Assembly (NCBI RefSeq): GCF_018138715.1
Contig: NZ_JAGSHX010000006.1
Location: forward strand, 2,108,001-2,172,000
Direction: 5' to 3'
Origin: Streptomyces asiaticus
GTDB taxonomy: Bacteria > Actinomycetota > Actinomycetes > Streptomycetales > Streptomycetaceae
Length of the DNA stretch: 64,000 nt
In this document: piece after piece, positions 25,640 to 33,816 of the stretch
Layout of the letters: every line of letters begins with the position of its first letter
How positions within the stretch are numbered: position 1 is the first letter of the stretch
Translations under genes and position numbers: made by a program
The notes under the pieces: model-generated
The model's input: the letters and a program-made list of their open reading frames with translations, nothing else
What the model was told of the DNA's origin: nothing
The model's database searches: none

Positions 25640-26125
25640 TCACGCCGCACCGCCCCACTCCCCACCCCACTCGCGGAAGGTGAGGTGCCTGAGCATGCCG
25701 TGCACCCGGTCCCGGGCCTCGTCCGCCGCGTCGATCGCCTCCACGCACTGCCAGTACAGCGCCTCCTCCTCGGTATTGGAGGCGACTCCGACCAGCGCGA
25801 AGCCCGCCTCCGCCAGCAGCTCCCCCAGCGCCAGCAGCACCTCCCTCGGATCGCGCACCTCCGAGAGCTGGGCGGCCCGTAAACCGCCGCCGCGCAATGT
25901 GGGGTGGTGCAGCGCCGGGTGGAACAGGGCGCCGCGCGCCCGCCCGCCCGCCTCGCACAGACCGCGCGCCTCCGCTCGCGCGGCCGCCGGGCCGCTCACC
26001 ACGAAATATCCGCCGACCGCTTCGGCCAGCGCTTGAACCTGCCAGGCTTCGGCCACGATGTCGTGCACGCTCCCGGCCTTCGCCAGGGCGTGCCGGGTGA
26101 CACCGATCAGCCGCATCGCGTCCAT
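25640..26125 (-). CDS. Small conserved Streptomyces protein (DUF6099-like)
   Basis: 161 residues from ATG 26125 (MDAMRLIGVTRHALAKAG). It is helical, with HDIVAEAWQVQALAEAVGGYFVV in the first half and Glu/Ala-rich helices later. No catalytic motif, signal peptide or membrane segment. I associate it with the DUF6099 family from memory, without certainty. It is the first gene of a short minus-strand run, and the repeat-rich 26126-26502 region lies upstream. Confidence 0.6.
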   Translation of the reverse strand: MDAMRLIGVTRHALAKAGSVHDIVAEAWQVQALAEAVGGYFVVSGPAAARAEARGLCEAGGRARGALFHPALHHPTLRGGGLRAAQLSEVRDPREVLLALGELLAEAGFALVGVASNTEEEALYWQCVEAIDAADEARDRVHGMLRHLTFREWGGEWGGAA

Positions 26126-26311
26126 TCCCCGCACCCCTCTCAACGGACTTCCGAGCCCGTCACTCCTCCACTACCCAGAGTGATGACTAACAGGCCGAAA
26201 AGCTAGGGGAATTCAGGAATCTGTTGACAACAGTTGCGGTGTGGATAACTTCTTCACCACGGAGAGTGACGGATCAAGGGGTCGGAGCCCCGCGAGGCAC
26301 CGGAGATCACG
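26126..26311. promoter_or_regulatory. Promoter region with 13-base palindrome and consensus DnaA box
   Basis: CTGTTGACAACAG at 26221-26233 is a perfect palindrome about one central base and embeds a TTGACA (26224-26229). TGTGGATAA at 26240-26248 is the reverse complement of the DnaA-box consensus TTATCCACA. On the minus strand TTGTCA followed by TAGCTT (about 19 bases apart) could be a promoter for the 25640-26125 gene. The AT content is locally high. Operator or DnaA-regulated promoter function is inferred. Confidence 0.45.
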
Positions 26312-26495
26312 GTTCACCGCCACAGCCCCCGTTCACCGTCATAGATCCCTGTTCACCGCGAGATCACCCATTCACCGCCAAAGCCCCCGTTCGCGGCCAG
26401 ACCCGTCGGCGCCGCGCCCCGCACGGCTACGCGCCCCACACCCGTACGCGCTCAACGCCCCTACGCGCCCCGCACCCGTACGCGCTCGACGCCCG
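26312..26495. repeat. Iteron-like GTTCACCG array and 33-base tandem duplication
   Basis: GTTCACCG occurs at 26312, 26331 and 26351, ATTCACCG at 26370 and GTTCGCGG at 26389, so the spacing is 19-20 bases throughout. The intervening bases vary. It is followed by two 33-base units beginning TACGCGCCCC at 26429 and 26462. No gene is seen on either strand; open frames across it are shadows. Confidence 0.7.
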
Positions 26496-26502
26496 TACGC
26501 CG

Positions 26503-26865
26503 TCAGCGCGCCCCGTTCACCGGAAACCGCGTCTCGTTCCGGTCGATCTTCGCCGAGAGCGCCGCGAGCGCGTCGATCCCCAGCACCTCGCAGAACTGGA
26601 GCAGATACGCCAGCACATCGGCGACCTCGTCCTCGACCCGGCCCGCCCTCCCCTCGTCCTCCATCACCCGCGCCGACTGCTCAGGCGTCAGCCACTGGAA
26701 GATCTCCACCAGCTCCGACGCCTCGACGCTCAGCGCCGCCGCGAGGTTCTTGGGGGTGTGGTACTGCTGCCAGTCGCGCGCCGCCGCGAAGGCGGCCAGC
26801 CTGCGCTGAAGCACCGCCACGTCCAGGCCGTCGGTTCGTCGCTCGCTCTCATGGGACTCGCTCAC
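26503..26865 (-). CDS. MazG-like nucleotide pyrophosphohydrolase
   Basis: 120 residues, the size of single-domain MazG/iMazG dCTPase-type enzymes. The metal-binding pattern is clear: EASELVEIFQ (ExxE) and EDEVADVLAYLL (ExxD), separated by a short loop. WQQYHTPKNLAAAL is also characteristic. It would hydrolyse noncanonical or excess NTPs to NMP and pyrophosphate, i.e. nucleotide-pool cleaning. It overlaps the stop of the upstream ATPase gene by 17 bases, so the two are co-expressed. Confidence 0.87.
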   Translation of the reverse strand: MSESHESERRTDGLDVAVLQRRLAAFAAARDWQQYHTPKNLAAALSVEASELVEIFQWLTPEQSARVMEDEGRAGRVEDEVADVLAYLLQFCEVLGIDALAALSAKIDRNETRFPVNGAR

Positions 26866-28006
26866 GCCCCAGGTTTACCACCGTGACGGGGGCGTCCCCG
26901 ACCGCCCCCGTCACGTCCCCCACCGTCCCCACGAGCCGGATGTGCCCCCGTGCGCACATCCGGGCCGCCACCCCCAGGAGCTCCCGCGCCTGCCGCCGGT
27001 CCAGACACCGGTCGAAACCGTCGGCCAGCACGGTCAGCACCTGCCGCGCGGGGAGCACATCGGCCGCCGGGTCCACGGCCAGCACACCGGGCCCGGTCAG
27101 CAGCACCAGCGCGAGCGCGAGATACCGCAGCTCGCCGTCGCCGAGGCGCTCCACGGGCATCGCGCCGAGCTCCCCCTGCTCGACGAGGGCTCGCACCACC
27201 CCGTCCGCCCGCCCCTCCGTGACCAGCCCCTCGACCGGCCCGGCGCACCCCGCCCGGACCGCCGCGACCAGCGCCGCGTGCCGCGAGCCGCACTCCCGGC
27301 TGGTCCGCCGCAGCACCGCCGCCAGGTTCTCGCAGCCGCCGCGCAGCCGCCCGTCCCTCGGCGCCGCCGGCGCCCGCATCCGGTCCGGCCGCGGATCGCA
27401 GGGGAAGACCGAGCGCAGCGCGATGACCACCTGCTCGGCGGCGGCGAGCGCCAGCCGCTGCCCCTCCGTCGTGCCCGCGACCCGCAGCGGCAGCAGCGAG
27501 GTCGCCAGCCGGTCGTCGGGCAGCGGGGCGCGGGTCACCGCGACCGCGCCCGCCGTGTGCCAGGCGGCCTGGACACAGCGCCGCCCCGGGTCGCGCAGCG
27601 CCGTCTCCAGCAGGGTCTCCCCCGCCCCCGTCATCCGCTCGCCCACGATGCGCAGTTCGGGCTCGGCCTGTACGGCGACATCGACCCGTACCGGCCCGAC
27701 CGGGCCGTCCACGGTGCAGCCGATGCGGAAGCCGCGCCGCCCCTGCCGGTCCGGCCGCGCCCGGCGCGGGATGTACGCGGCCGGATCGCGGAACACCTCC
27801 GCGAGCCGGGCGCCGCCCGCGAGCCGCGCGAGCGCCGCGTACGCCTCCAGCACCCCGGACTTGCCGCTGCCGCTCGGACCGGAGATCAAGGTCAGCGGTC
27901 CCAGCCGGAACGCGGCACGGCGGTGGCTCTTGAAGGCCGACAGCCTCAACTCGGAGACGATGGGCCGCAGTTCGGTCCTTGCGGGCAGCAGCCCGGATGC
28001 GCTCAT
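26849..28006 (-). CDS. RecF/SMC-like AAA ATPase with degenerate Walker B
   Basis: About 385 residues from ATG 28006 (MSASGLL); several upstream Mets exist up to 28102, and the start is uncertain. RecF-type N-terminus: SELRLSAFKSHRRAAFRLGPLTLISGPSGSGKSG (Walker A GPSGSGKS). Near the C-terminus an ABC-like signature LGDGELRYLALAL precedes LTGPGVLAVDPAAD. Here the catalytic Glu after the Walker B Asp is replaced by Pro, and a late VGTVGDV switch is weak. ATP binding is likely but hydrolysis may be slow or lost. Its coupling to a MazG-like hydrolase is suggestive of genome or nucleotide surveillance. Function unknown. Confidence 0.75.
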   Translation of the reverse strand: MSASGLLPARTELRPIVSELRLSAFKSHRRAAFRLGPLTLISGPSGSGKSGVLEAYAALARLAGGARLAEVFRDPAAYIPRRARPDRQGRRGFRIGCTVDGPVGPVRVDVAVQAEPELRIVGERMTGAGETLLETALRDPGRRCVQAAWHTAGAVAVTRAPLPDDRLATSLLPLRVAGTTEGQRLALAAAEQVVIALRSVFPCDPRPDRMRAPAAPRDGRLRGGCENLAAVLRRTSRECGSRHAALVAAVRAGCAGPVEGLVTEGRADGVVRALVEQGELGAMPVERLGDGELRYLALALVLLTGPGVLAVDPAADVLPARQVLTVLADGFDRCLDRRQARELLGVAARMCARGHIRLVGTVGDVTGAVGDAPVTVVNLGRERVP

Positions 28007-28152
28007 GCTCCGGAACATATCGGTGGCACATACCGCCGAACCGTTACTCCTTCCGTATCTTCCTACCATCGGGGGATAGCCGCCGTGGCTGATGATGACC
28101 AAGGGACAGCGGATGTTCAGCGCTCGAGGAATTGAGGACGGTACGGGGGCCC

Positions 28153-28677
28153 ATGGCTGACAGCACGTTCTGGATCGCGGCCCTCACCGGTGGCACCGCC
28201 GTCCTCGCCAGCTGGGTCACCAGCCGCGGCAACACCCGGGCCGCCCGGATCCAGGCGGACACCGCGGCGCTCGCCCAGCGCGCGGAGCGGCTGCGCGACA
28301 GCAGGCGCACCGCGTATCTCGATCTGATCGAACAGACCCACAGCATCGGCGAGTTGTACTGGGAGGTCGCCGCCGTCGAGCGCACCGGCGCGGCGGAACG
28401 CCGCCTCGCCCTCCTGGACGAGCTGGCCGAGCGGGAGCGCGACGAGTACGGCAAGATGCGCCGCTGTGTGCGCGTCGTCGAGCTGGAGGGCCCGCCCGCC
28501 GCGGCCACCGCGGCGAACGCGTTGCAGAAGGCCACCGGCCCGTTCCACCGCGCCCTGGGCGCGATGCGCTCCGGCGAGCCGGAGGCGGGGCAGCGCTTTC
28601 ACGCCGCGTTCAGACCGTTCTGGCAGGCCCTGACGGACTTCGTGGACGCCGCGAAGACGGCCCTCCAGGAGGTCTAG
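28153..28677 (+). CDS. Small membrane-anchored coiled-coil protein
   Basis: 174 residues from ATG 28153. One hydrophobic N-terminal segment (FWIAALTGGTAVLASWV) is followed by a charged helical region (QADTAALAQRAERLRDSRRTAYLDLIEQTHSIGELYW and onward), reading like a cytoplasmic coiled coil anchored by its N-terminus. No enzymatic motif. It is divergent from the AAA ATPase gene. Not recognised; conserved-hypothetical type in Streptomyces. Its 3' end lies inside a 32-base tandem duplication. Confidence 0.7.
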   Translation: MADSTFWIAALTGGTAVLASWVTSRGNTRAARIQADTAALAQRAERLRDSRRTAYLDLIEQTHSIGELYWEVAAVERTGAAERRLALLDELAERERDEYGKMRRCVRVVELEGPPAAATAANALQKATGPFHRALGAMRSGEPEAGQRFHAAFRPFWQALTDFVDAAKTALQEV

Positions 28678-28724
28678 CGGGGCGTCCCGACAGGCCCTTC
28701 AGGAGGTCTGGCGGGGCGCCCTGA
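28659..28724. repeat. Imperfect 32-base duplication spanning a stop codon
   Basis: GGCCCTCCAGGAGGTCTAGC... at 28659-28690 is repeated as GGCCCTTCAGGAGGTCTGGC... at 28693-28724 with four differences. The first copy contains the TAG stop of the preceding gene; the second has TGG at that place. It is a local duplication of the gene's 3' end. Confidence 0.75.
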
Positions 28725-29091
28725 CCAGGCGTGGCGGGACGGCCCGACGGGGCATGACGAGGCGTATGGGACGCGTTGTCAGGAAGCGGACGGGACGGGC
28801 GGGAACGCGTCCGCGAGAAGCCGCCGGACGCACCGATTTTGTCAACTACATGTCAGTCCGGCCCACTTCACGGCCCGCCCGCACCGCGGCCCCTGAAACT
28901 CGGACGGTGGCCGTCGGCCCGGGGCCCGAGGGGTGCCATCAGCACGGATGCTGAGACGTGGATCGCTTCCCTAAACCCTTTGGCGGAGCCGCCCTCACCC
29001 CCCAGGCCGATTTCCACGAGGACACGTGGTGCGGCCCGAACGGCTGTCCTAGCGTGCCTCTTACTGGAACCTTAACTCCCTAAGGAGCGTC
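28725..29091 (+). other. Upstream region of the MMPL transporter
   Basis: No gene is seen. TGTCAACTACATGTCAG at about 28840-28856 has a repeated TGTCA and could be an operator. TAGCGT at 29050-29055 is a possible -10 with no convincing -35. AAGGAG at 29082-29087 is the ribosome site of the next gene. Confidence 0.35.
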
Positions 29092-31251
29092 ATGTTCGGG
29101 CGAATAGGACGGTTCGCCGTCAACCGTCCATGGCTGATCGTCGCGATGTGGGTCATCGCGGCGGTCGGCCTGGCCATCCTTGCCCCACCGCTGAAGTCCA
29201 GCTCCGACCAAGCTGACTTCCTGCCCTCGCACTACGAGTCGGTGCGGGTGACCAAGCTCCAGGAGCACGCGTTCCCGCAGCAGGAGAGCGCGGCCGCCAT
29301 CCTGGTCTACCAGCGGTCGGACGGCGGAAAGCTCTCCGAGGCCGACAAGGCCGCCGTCATCAAGGCGACCAAGGGGTTCCAGGACAAGAAGTACAAGACC
29401 TTCAAGTCCGTGGTGACCACACCCCAGGCCGTCTCCAAAGACGGCAAGATGGCGCTGGGCAACATCTACTCGACCAAGAAGAACCTCTACGACGAGGACA
29501 CCCAGCAGTCGATCAAGGATCTGCGCGCGGACCGCGACAAGCTGCTGAAGGGCACCTCGCTGAAGGTCGATGTGGCCGGTCCCGCGGCCTCGGGGCTCGA
29601 TTCCGCCGAGTCCGAGGGTGACACCGACGCCATGATCATGATGGCCACCCTGGTCCTGATCATCGTGCTGCTCGGCGCCATCTTCCGCAGTCCGCTCATC
29701 GCGCTGATGCCCGTGCTGATGATCCTGGTGATGTTCATCATGGCCCAGGGTCTGATCGGCACCGCCAGCGACTGGTTCGGACTCGAGGCCGACAGCAGCG
29801 TCTCCGCGATCCTGATCGTGGTGCTGTTCGGCGTCGGCACGGACTACATGCTGTTCCTGCTGTTCCGCTACCGCGAAAACCTCCGCCAGGGCCAGGAGCC
29901 CAAGGAGGCCTTGATCCAGGCGGTCACCCGGGTCGGCGAGACCATCGCCTCGGCGGCCGGCGCGGTCATCGTGGCGTTCCTCGCCCTGACGCTGTCGACG
30001 ATGGGCAGCATGCGCGCCATGGGGCCCTCGCTGGCGATCTCCGTCGCGGTGACCCTGGTGGCGGCCCTCACCCTGGTGCCCGCGGTGTTCTCGCTGCTGG
30101 GAACCAAGGCGTTCTGGCCGTCCAAGGCGTGGAAGCAGTCGCCCCGCAACCGGCTCGCCAAGGGCACCGGCTCCCTGGTCTCGCGCCGTCCCGGGCTGAT
30201 CGCCACGGTGTCCGCCTGTGTGCTGGCGGCGCTCGCGGTGGGCGCGTTCGGCTTCAAGGCCGAGTTCGACACCGACAGCTCGCTGCCGAAGGACCTGGAG
30301 TCCGTCAAGGCCATGGCGGAGCTCCAGAAGAGCTTCTCGGCCGGTGAGTCCGACCCGAGCCTGGTGTACGTCCAGTCCAAGGACGGCGCCAAGCTGGACG
30401 CCGCGGCGCTGACCGGGTTCCGGAAGAAGCTGGAGGGGGTCGAGGGCGTCGGTGAGGTCTCCCCCGCCGTGCCCAACCCCAAGGGCGACGTGGCCCAGTT
30501 CAGCGTCGTGCTGAAGTACCGGCCCGCCTCCGAGAAGGCCATCGAGCTGGTGGCCGGGGACCTGCGGGACACCGCGCACAGCTCCGCGCCCCAGGGCAGC
30601 GAGGCCCTGGTGGGCGGAACGACCGCGGTGCTGGGCGATATCGAGGACGCGGTCAACCACGACTACCGGCTGGTGTTCCCGGTCGCGGGCGTGGCCATCA
30701 TGCTGATCCTCGGCCTGCTGCTGCGCAGCGTGGTGGCACCGCTGTACCTGATGCTCGCCGTGGGCCTCGGCTTCGCCGCGACCCTGGGCTCGACGGTCTG
30801 GCTGTTCCAGGACATCAGGGGCGAGCACGGCCTGCTCTTCATGCTGCCGATCGTGGTCTATCTGTTCGTGGTGGCGATCGGCACGGACTACAACATCCTG
30901 ATGGTGGCCCGATTGCGGGAGGAGGTCGGGAAGGGCAAGTCCCCGGCCGAGGCGGCCCGGCTCGCGGTGGCCCAGTCGGCACCGACGATCGGTTCGGCCG
31001 CCATCATCCTGGCGGGCACCTTCGGTGTGCTGATGCTGGCAAGCAACACCATGCTCCAGCAGATGGGCTTCGCCGTCGCCTTCGGCATCCTGCTCACCGC
31101 CTTCATCATGGCGCTGCTGCTGGTGCCGACGGTGACCGCGATGCTCGGCTCCAAGGCGTGGTGGCCCAACCACCGCTTCGACTCCCCGCACGCCTCCGGT
31201 GGCCCGGGGCGGGCCGAGGAGACCGACACCGCGGAGACCGTACGGGTGTGA
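29092..31251 (+). CDS. MMPL family RND-type transporter
   Basis: 719 residues with about 12 transmembrane segments in two halves: one TM, a large extracytoplasmic loop (about 35-165), five TMs, then the same again. Family motifs are GVGTDYMLFLLFRYRE (about 243-258) and AIGTDYNILMVARLREE in the second half; these GTDY tyrosines and aspartates form the proton relay. Related actinobacterial proteins export lipids, siderophores or antibiotics using proton force. Substrate not predictable. A membrane protein gene overlaps its stop. Confidence 0.9.
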   Translation: MFGRIGRFAVNRPWLIVAMWVIAAVGLAILAPPLKSSSDQADFLPSHYESVRVTKLQEHAFPQQESAAAILVYQRSDGGKLSEADKAAVIKATKGFQDKKYKTFKSVVTTPQAVSKDGKMALGNIYSTKKNLYDEDTQQSIKDLRADRDKLLKGTSLKVDVAGPAASGLDSAESEGDTDAMIMMATLVLIIVLLGAIFRSPLIALMPVLMILVMFIMAQGLIGTASDWFGLEADSSVSAILIVVLFGVGTDYMLFLLFRYRENLRQGQEPKEALIQAVTRVGETIASAAGAVIVAFLALTLSTMGSMRAMGPSLAISVAVTLVAALTLVPAVFSLLGTKAFWPSKAWKQSPRNRLAKGTGSLVSRRPGLIATVSACVLAALAVGAFGFKAEFDTDSSLPKDLESVKAMAELQKSFSAGESDPSLVYVQSKDGAKLDAAALTGFRKKLEGVEGVGEVSPAVPNPKGDVAQFSVVLKYRPASEKAIELVAGDLRDTAHSSAPQGSEALVGGTTAVLGDIEDAVNHDYRLVFPVAGVAIMLILGLLLRSVVAPLYLMLAVGLGFAATLGSTVWLFQDIRGEHGLLFMLPIVVYLFVVAIGTDYNILMVARLREEVGKGKSPAEAARLAVAQSAPTIGSAAIILAGTFGVLMLASNTMLQQMGFAVAFGILLTAFIMALLLVPTVTAMLGSKAWWPNHRFDSPHASGGPGRAEETDTAETVRV

Positions 31252-32273
31252 TCCGCGGCTTACGCGGCCGCCGAAACGCCGTGGTGGCCCTTCGCGACAC
31301 GGTCGCGGAGGGCCACCGGGCGGACCGGTGGGACCGGATGGGTCGGCTGGCCGCGTACGGGGGCTCCGCCGCCATGGCCCCCTACGCCGTGATCAAGGTG
31401 TCGTGGGTGGTCGGCTCACTGCTCGGACTCGCGCCCGTCGGGGCCGGGTTCGGGCTCGCCGAATGGGTGGTGCTCAACACCGTCACGGTGGGCATGGCGG
31501 TCATCGGGATCGCTCTCGGACTGGCCCTGGCCAGGCCGTGGGGGATGCGGCTGCCCGGGGTGCCGCTGCTCTTCTGCGCGTGGGTCGGCGCGGGGTTCCT
31601 GGTGTCGATGCTGCCGTACGCGGTGGCCGACTCACTGCTGTCGCAGCCGGACACCTCCGGGTCCGGGTCCGGTGGCGACAGCGACCCGCGGATGCCCGGC
31701 TGGGAGGCCGCCCTGATCCAGTTCGGCTTCATCGGCATGGGCCTGGGCCTCACCCTCGCACTCCCCGCCTATCTGCGCAGGCGCTGGCCGGAGGCGTTCA
31801 CCGGCCGGGCCGGCCCTCCCTCGCCGCTCGGCCGGGCGGCCGTGGCGCTCGGCGCCGCCGTCGGCCTGATGTGGCTGTACTGGTCGGCGGGCGGCACCGC
31901 GGGCCTCGCCCACCCCGACGAGGGCCGCACCCCCTGGCGCCTGCTGTGCGGGATCTGCGGCACCTGGGCACTGGTCGCCGCGTTCGCCGTCGCCCGCCCG
32001 GGCCGCGAGCGCCCCGGCCGGCTCCCCCGCTGGCTGCCGTCGGTCCTCGGCTGGCTCGGCTCCGGCTCGCTCTTCGCGTGGAGCGGCTGGAAACTGCCCT
32101 TCACCCTGTACGTGGCGATCGCCTCGCCCCCCGACGTCGTCCTCCCGGAGCGGCTGGGCCTCGCGATCACCCTCCACCTGTGCGCCGTCCTGACGGGCGG
32201 CACCATGATGTGGACCCTCACCCGCACCCCGTCCCGGACCGCCCCGGGCGTGGCCCCGGCCCCGCCCACCTGA
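31248..32273 (+). CDS. Polytopic membrane protein, unknown
   Basis: 341 residues from GTG 31248, which overlaps the MMPL stop; the open frame begins earlier inside that gene. About eight hydrophobic segments (MAPYAVIKVSWVVGSLLGL, WVVLNTVTVGMAVIGIALGLALA, VPLLFCAWVGAGFLVSMLPY and so on) are separated by short loops, with a Gly/Ser/Asp-rich loop near 145-160. No catalytic motif recognised. It is translationally coupled to the transporter and may assist it, but the pairing alone does not show a role. Confidence 0.7.
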   Translation: MIRGLRGRRNAVVALRDTVAEGHRADRWDRMGRLAAYGGSAAMAPYAVIKVSWVVGSLLGLAPVGAGFGLAEWVVLNTVTVGMAVIGIALGLALARPWGMRLPGVPLLFCAWVGAGFLVSMLPYAVADSLLSQPDTSGSGSGGDSDPRMPGWEAALIQFGFIGMGLGLTLALPAYLRRRWPEAFTGRAGPPSPLGRAAVALGAAVGLMWLYWSAGGTAGLAHPDEGRTPWRLLCGICGTWALVAAFAVARPGRERPGRLPRWLPSVLGWLGSGSLFAWSGWKLPFTLYVAIASPPDVVLPERLGLAITLHLCAVLTGGTMMWTLTRTPSRTAPGVAPAPPT

Positions 32274-32317
32274 CGCCGCCCGACGCAGGCGGCCGCGCGG
32301 ACCCGGAGCCTTCCGCC

Positions 32318-33661
32318 TCAGCGCTCCTCGCGCACGGGCTCCAGCACCGTCACGCACTCCACGTGATGCGTCACCGGGAAGAGGTCGAAGGCGCGGGTGC
32401 GGCGTGGGGCGTAGCCCGCGTCGCGGAAGTACTTGAGGTCGCGGGCGAGGGCCGCCGGGTCGCAGGCGACGTAGGCGATGCGGCGGGCGCCCAGGGCCGC
32501 GAGGCGGGTGACCGTCTCCCGCCCCGCGCCCGCGCGGGGCGGGTCCAGGACGATCAGGTCGGCCTCGGTGATCCCGGTGCGGGGCAGCACCTGCTCGACC
32601 TTGCCGTGCTCGATACGGACGCGCTCCAGGTCCTGGAGGTTGTGCCGGGCGTCCTCGACCGCGCGCTTGCTCGACTCGATGCCCAGCACCGCGCCGCGCT
32701 CCCCCACCCGCTCGGCGATCGCGCCCGCGAAGAGGCCGACGCCGCAGTACAGATCGAGGGCCATCTCGCCCTTACGGGGCATCAGACCCTGCATCACGGC
32801 CTCGACGAGGACGTCCGCCGCCTTCGAGTGGACCTGCCAGAAGCCGCCCTCACCGACCCGCCAGGTGCGGCCCGCCGCGCGCTCGCGGACGAAGGGGCGG
32901 CCGTGGACGCGGTGCACCAGACGGGCCCGGTCGCGGCCGCGGGACTCGCTGACCCGCAGCACGGAGACCGGCCGGTCCAGCTCCACGATCGGCAGCCGGC
33001 CGCCGGGGCGCGGGGTGAGGACCACCTGCCGGTCGGAGGAGCCGGTGGCGGCGATGGCCTCCACGGTGGCGATCTGGGGCCATTCGCGCTTCTCGACGCC
33101 GAGTTCGGTGACGCCGGGGGCGGCGATCAGACAGTGGTCGATCGGCTCGACCTCGTGCGAGCGGTGGCGGCGCAGCCCGGGACGGCCCTGCTCGTCCACC
33201 GCGTACTGCACCCGGGTGCGCCAGGCCGGGACCTCGCCGCGGGCCACCTTGTCGCCGGGCGCGGGCTCGACCGTGCCGTCCCAGCCCGCCTCTTCCGGGG
33301 TGAGCCCGGCCAGCCGGGCCAGCTGCTCGGTGATCACGTCGGCCTTGAGCCTGCGCTGGGCGCCGGGGGCGGCGTGCTGCCAGTCGCAGCCGCCGCACTT
33401 GCCGGGCCCGGCGAACGGGCACGGCGCCTCGACCCGGTCCTTGGAGGCGTCCAGCACCCGCACCGCGTCGGCGCGCAGGAAGCGCGCGCCCTCCTCGCCC
33501 TCGGTCACCCGGGCGACGACCCGCTCGCCGGGCAGCGCGTGCCGGACGAACAGCACCTGGCCCTCGGCGGTCCGGGCGATGCAGTGACCGCCGTGCGCCA
33601 CCGGGCCGACCTCGACCTCGTACTCCTCGCCGACCAGCGATGCCTTGGGTTCACTTTGCAT
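32318..33661 (-). CDS. TRAM-domain class I SAM-dependent RNA methyltransferase (RlmD/TrmA-like)
   Basis: 447 residues from ATG 33661 (MQSEPKASLVGEEYEVEV). An N-terminal TRAM OB-fold is followed by a four-cysteine iron-sulfur site (CPFAGPGKCGGCDWQHAAP). The C-terminal Rossmann domain has DLYCGVGLFAG and VLDPPRAG, and the catalytic cysteine is in VACDPAALARDLKYF. These features define uracil-5 methyltransferases of rRNA or tRNA. It lies next to the KimA-like permease, an adjacency conserved, as I recall, in mycobacteria. Confidence 0.9.
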   Translation of the reverse strand: MQSEPKASLVGEEYEVEVGPVAHGGHCIARTAEGQVLFVRHALPGERVVARVTEGEEGARFLRADAVRVLDASKDRVEAPCPFAGPGKCGGCDWQHAAPGAQRRLKADVITEQLARLAGLTPEEAGWDGTVEPAPGDKVARGEVPAWRTRVQYAVDEQGRPGLRRHRSHEVEPIDHCLIAAPGVTELGVEKREWPQIATVEAIAATGSSDRQVVLTPRPGGRLPIVELDRPVSVLRVSESRGRDRARLVHRVHGRPFVRERAAGRTWRVGEGGFWQVHSKAADVLVEAVMQGLMPRKGEMALDLYCGVGLFAGAIAERVGERGAVLGIESSKRAVEDARHNLQDLERVRIEHGKVEQVLPRTGITEADLIVLDPPRAGAGRETVTRLAALGARRIAYVACDPAALARDLKYFRDAGYAPRRTRAFDLFPVTHHVECVTVLEPVREER

Positions 33662-33750
33662 GGCGGGTTCAGGCTCCAGAAGGGGTGAGGGGGCGCGGTG
33701 GGACAACAGCCCACCAGTCTACGTCGCGCCCGGCCTCACCTCGTCAACGC

Positions 33751-33790
33751 CCGGACGTCTCGTAGGCCCGCGGGCCTGCGAGACGTCCGG
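33751..33790 (-). terminator. 40-base near-perfect palindrome after the KimA-like gene
   Basis: Twenty bases at 33751-33770 (CCGGACGTCTCGTAGGCCCG) are followed directly by their reverse complement with one mismatch (33771-33790). It lies 26 bases beyond the permease stop on the minus strand. A stem this long would terminate strongly; it could also form a cruciform. Confidence 0.8.
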
Positions 33791-33816
33791 CAGGCGTCAC
33801 GATCCGCCGGAGCCGC

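Noticed and set aside
26240..26248. DnaA box as evidence of a replication origin
   Set aside because: There is a single box, and no dnaA, dnaN or box cluster. It is noted only as a regulatory candidate.
26312..26396. Regularly spaced repeats as a CRISPR array
   Set aside because: Only 8 bases are conserved, the period is 19-20 bases, and no cas genes are present. It is better described as iteron-like.
26241..28079. 612-residue open frame on the plus strand
   Set aside because: It runs antisense to the MazG-like and ATPase genes and is Arg/Ser/Pro-rich low-complexity, typical of the shadow frames of high-GC coding DNA.
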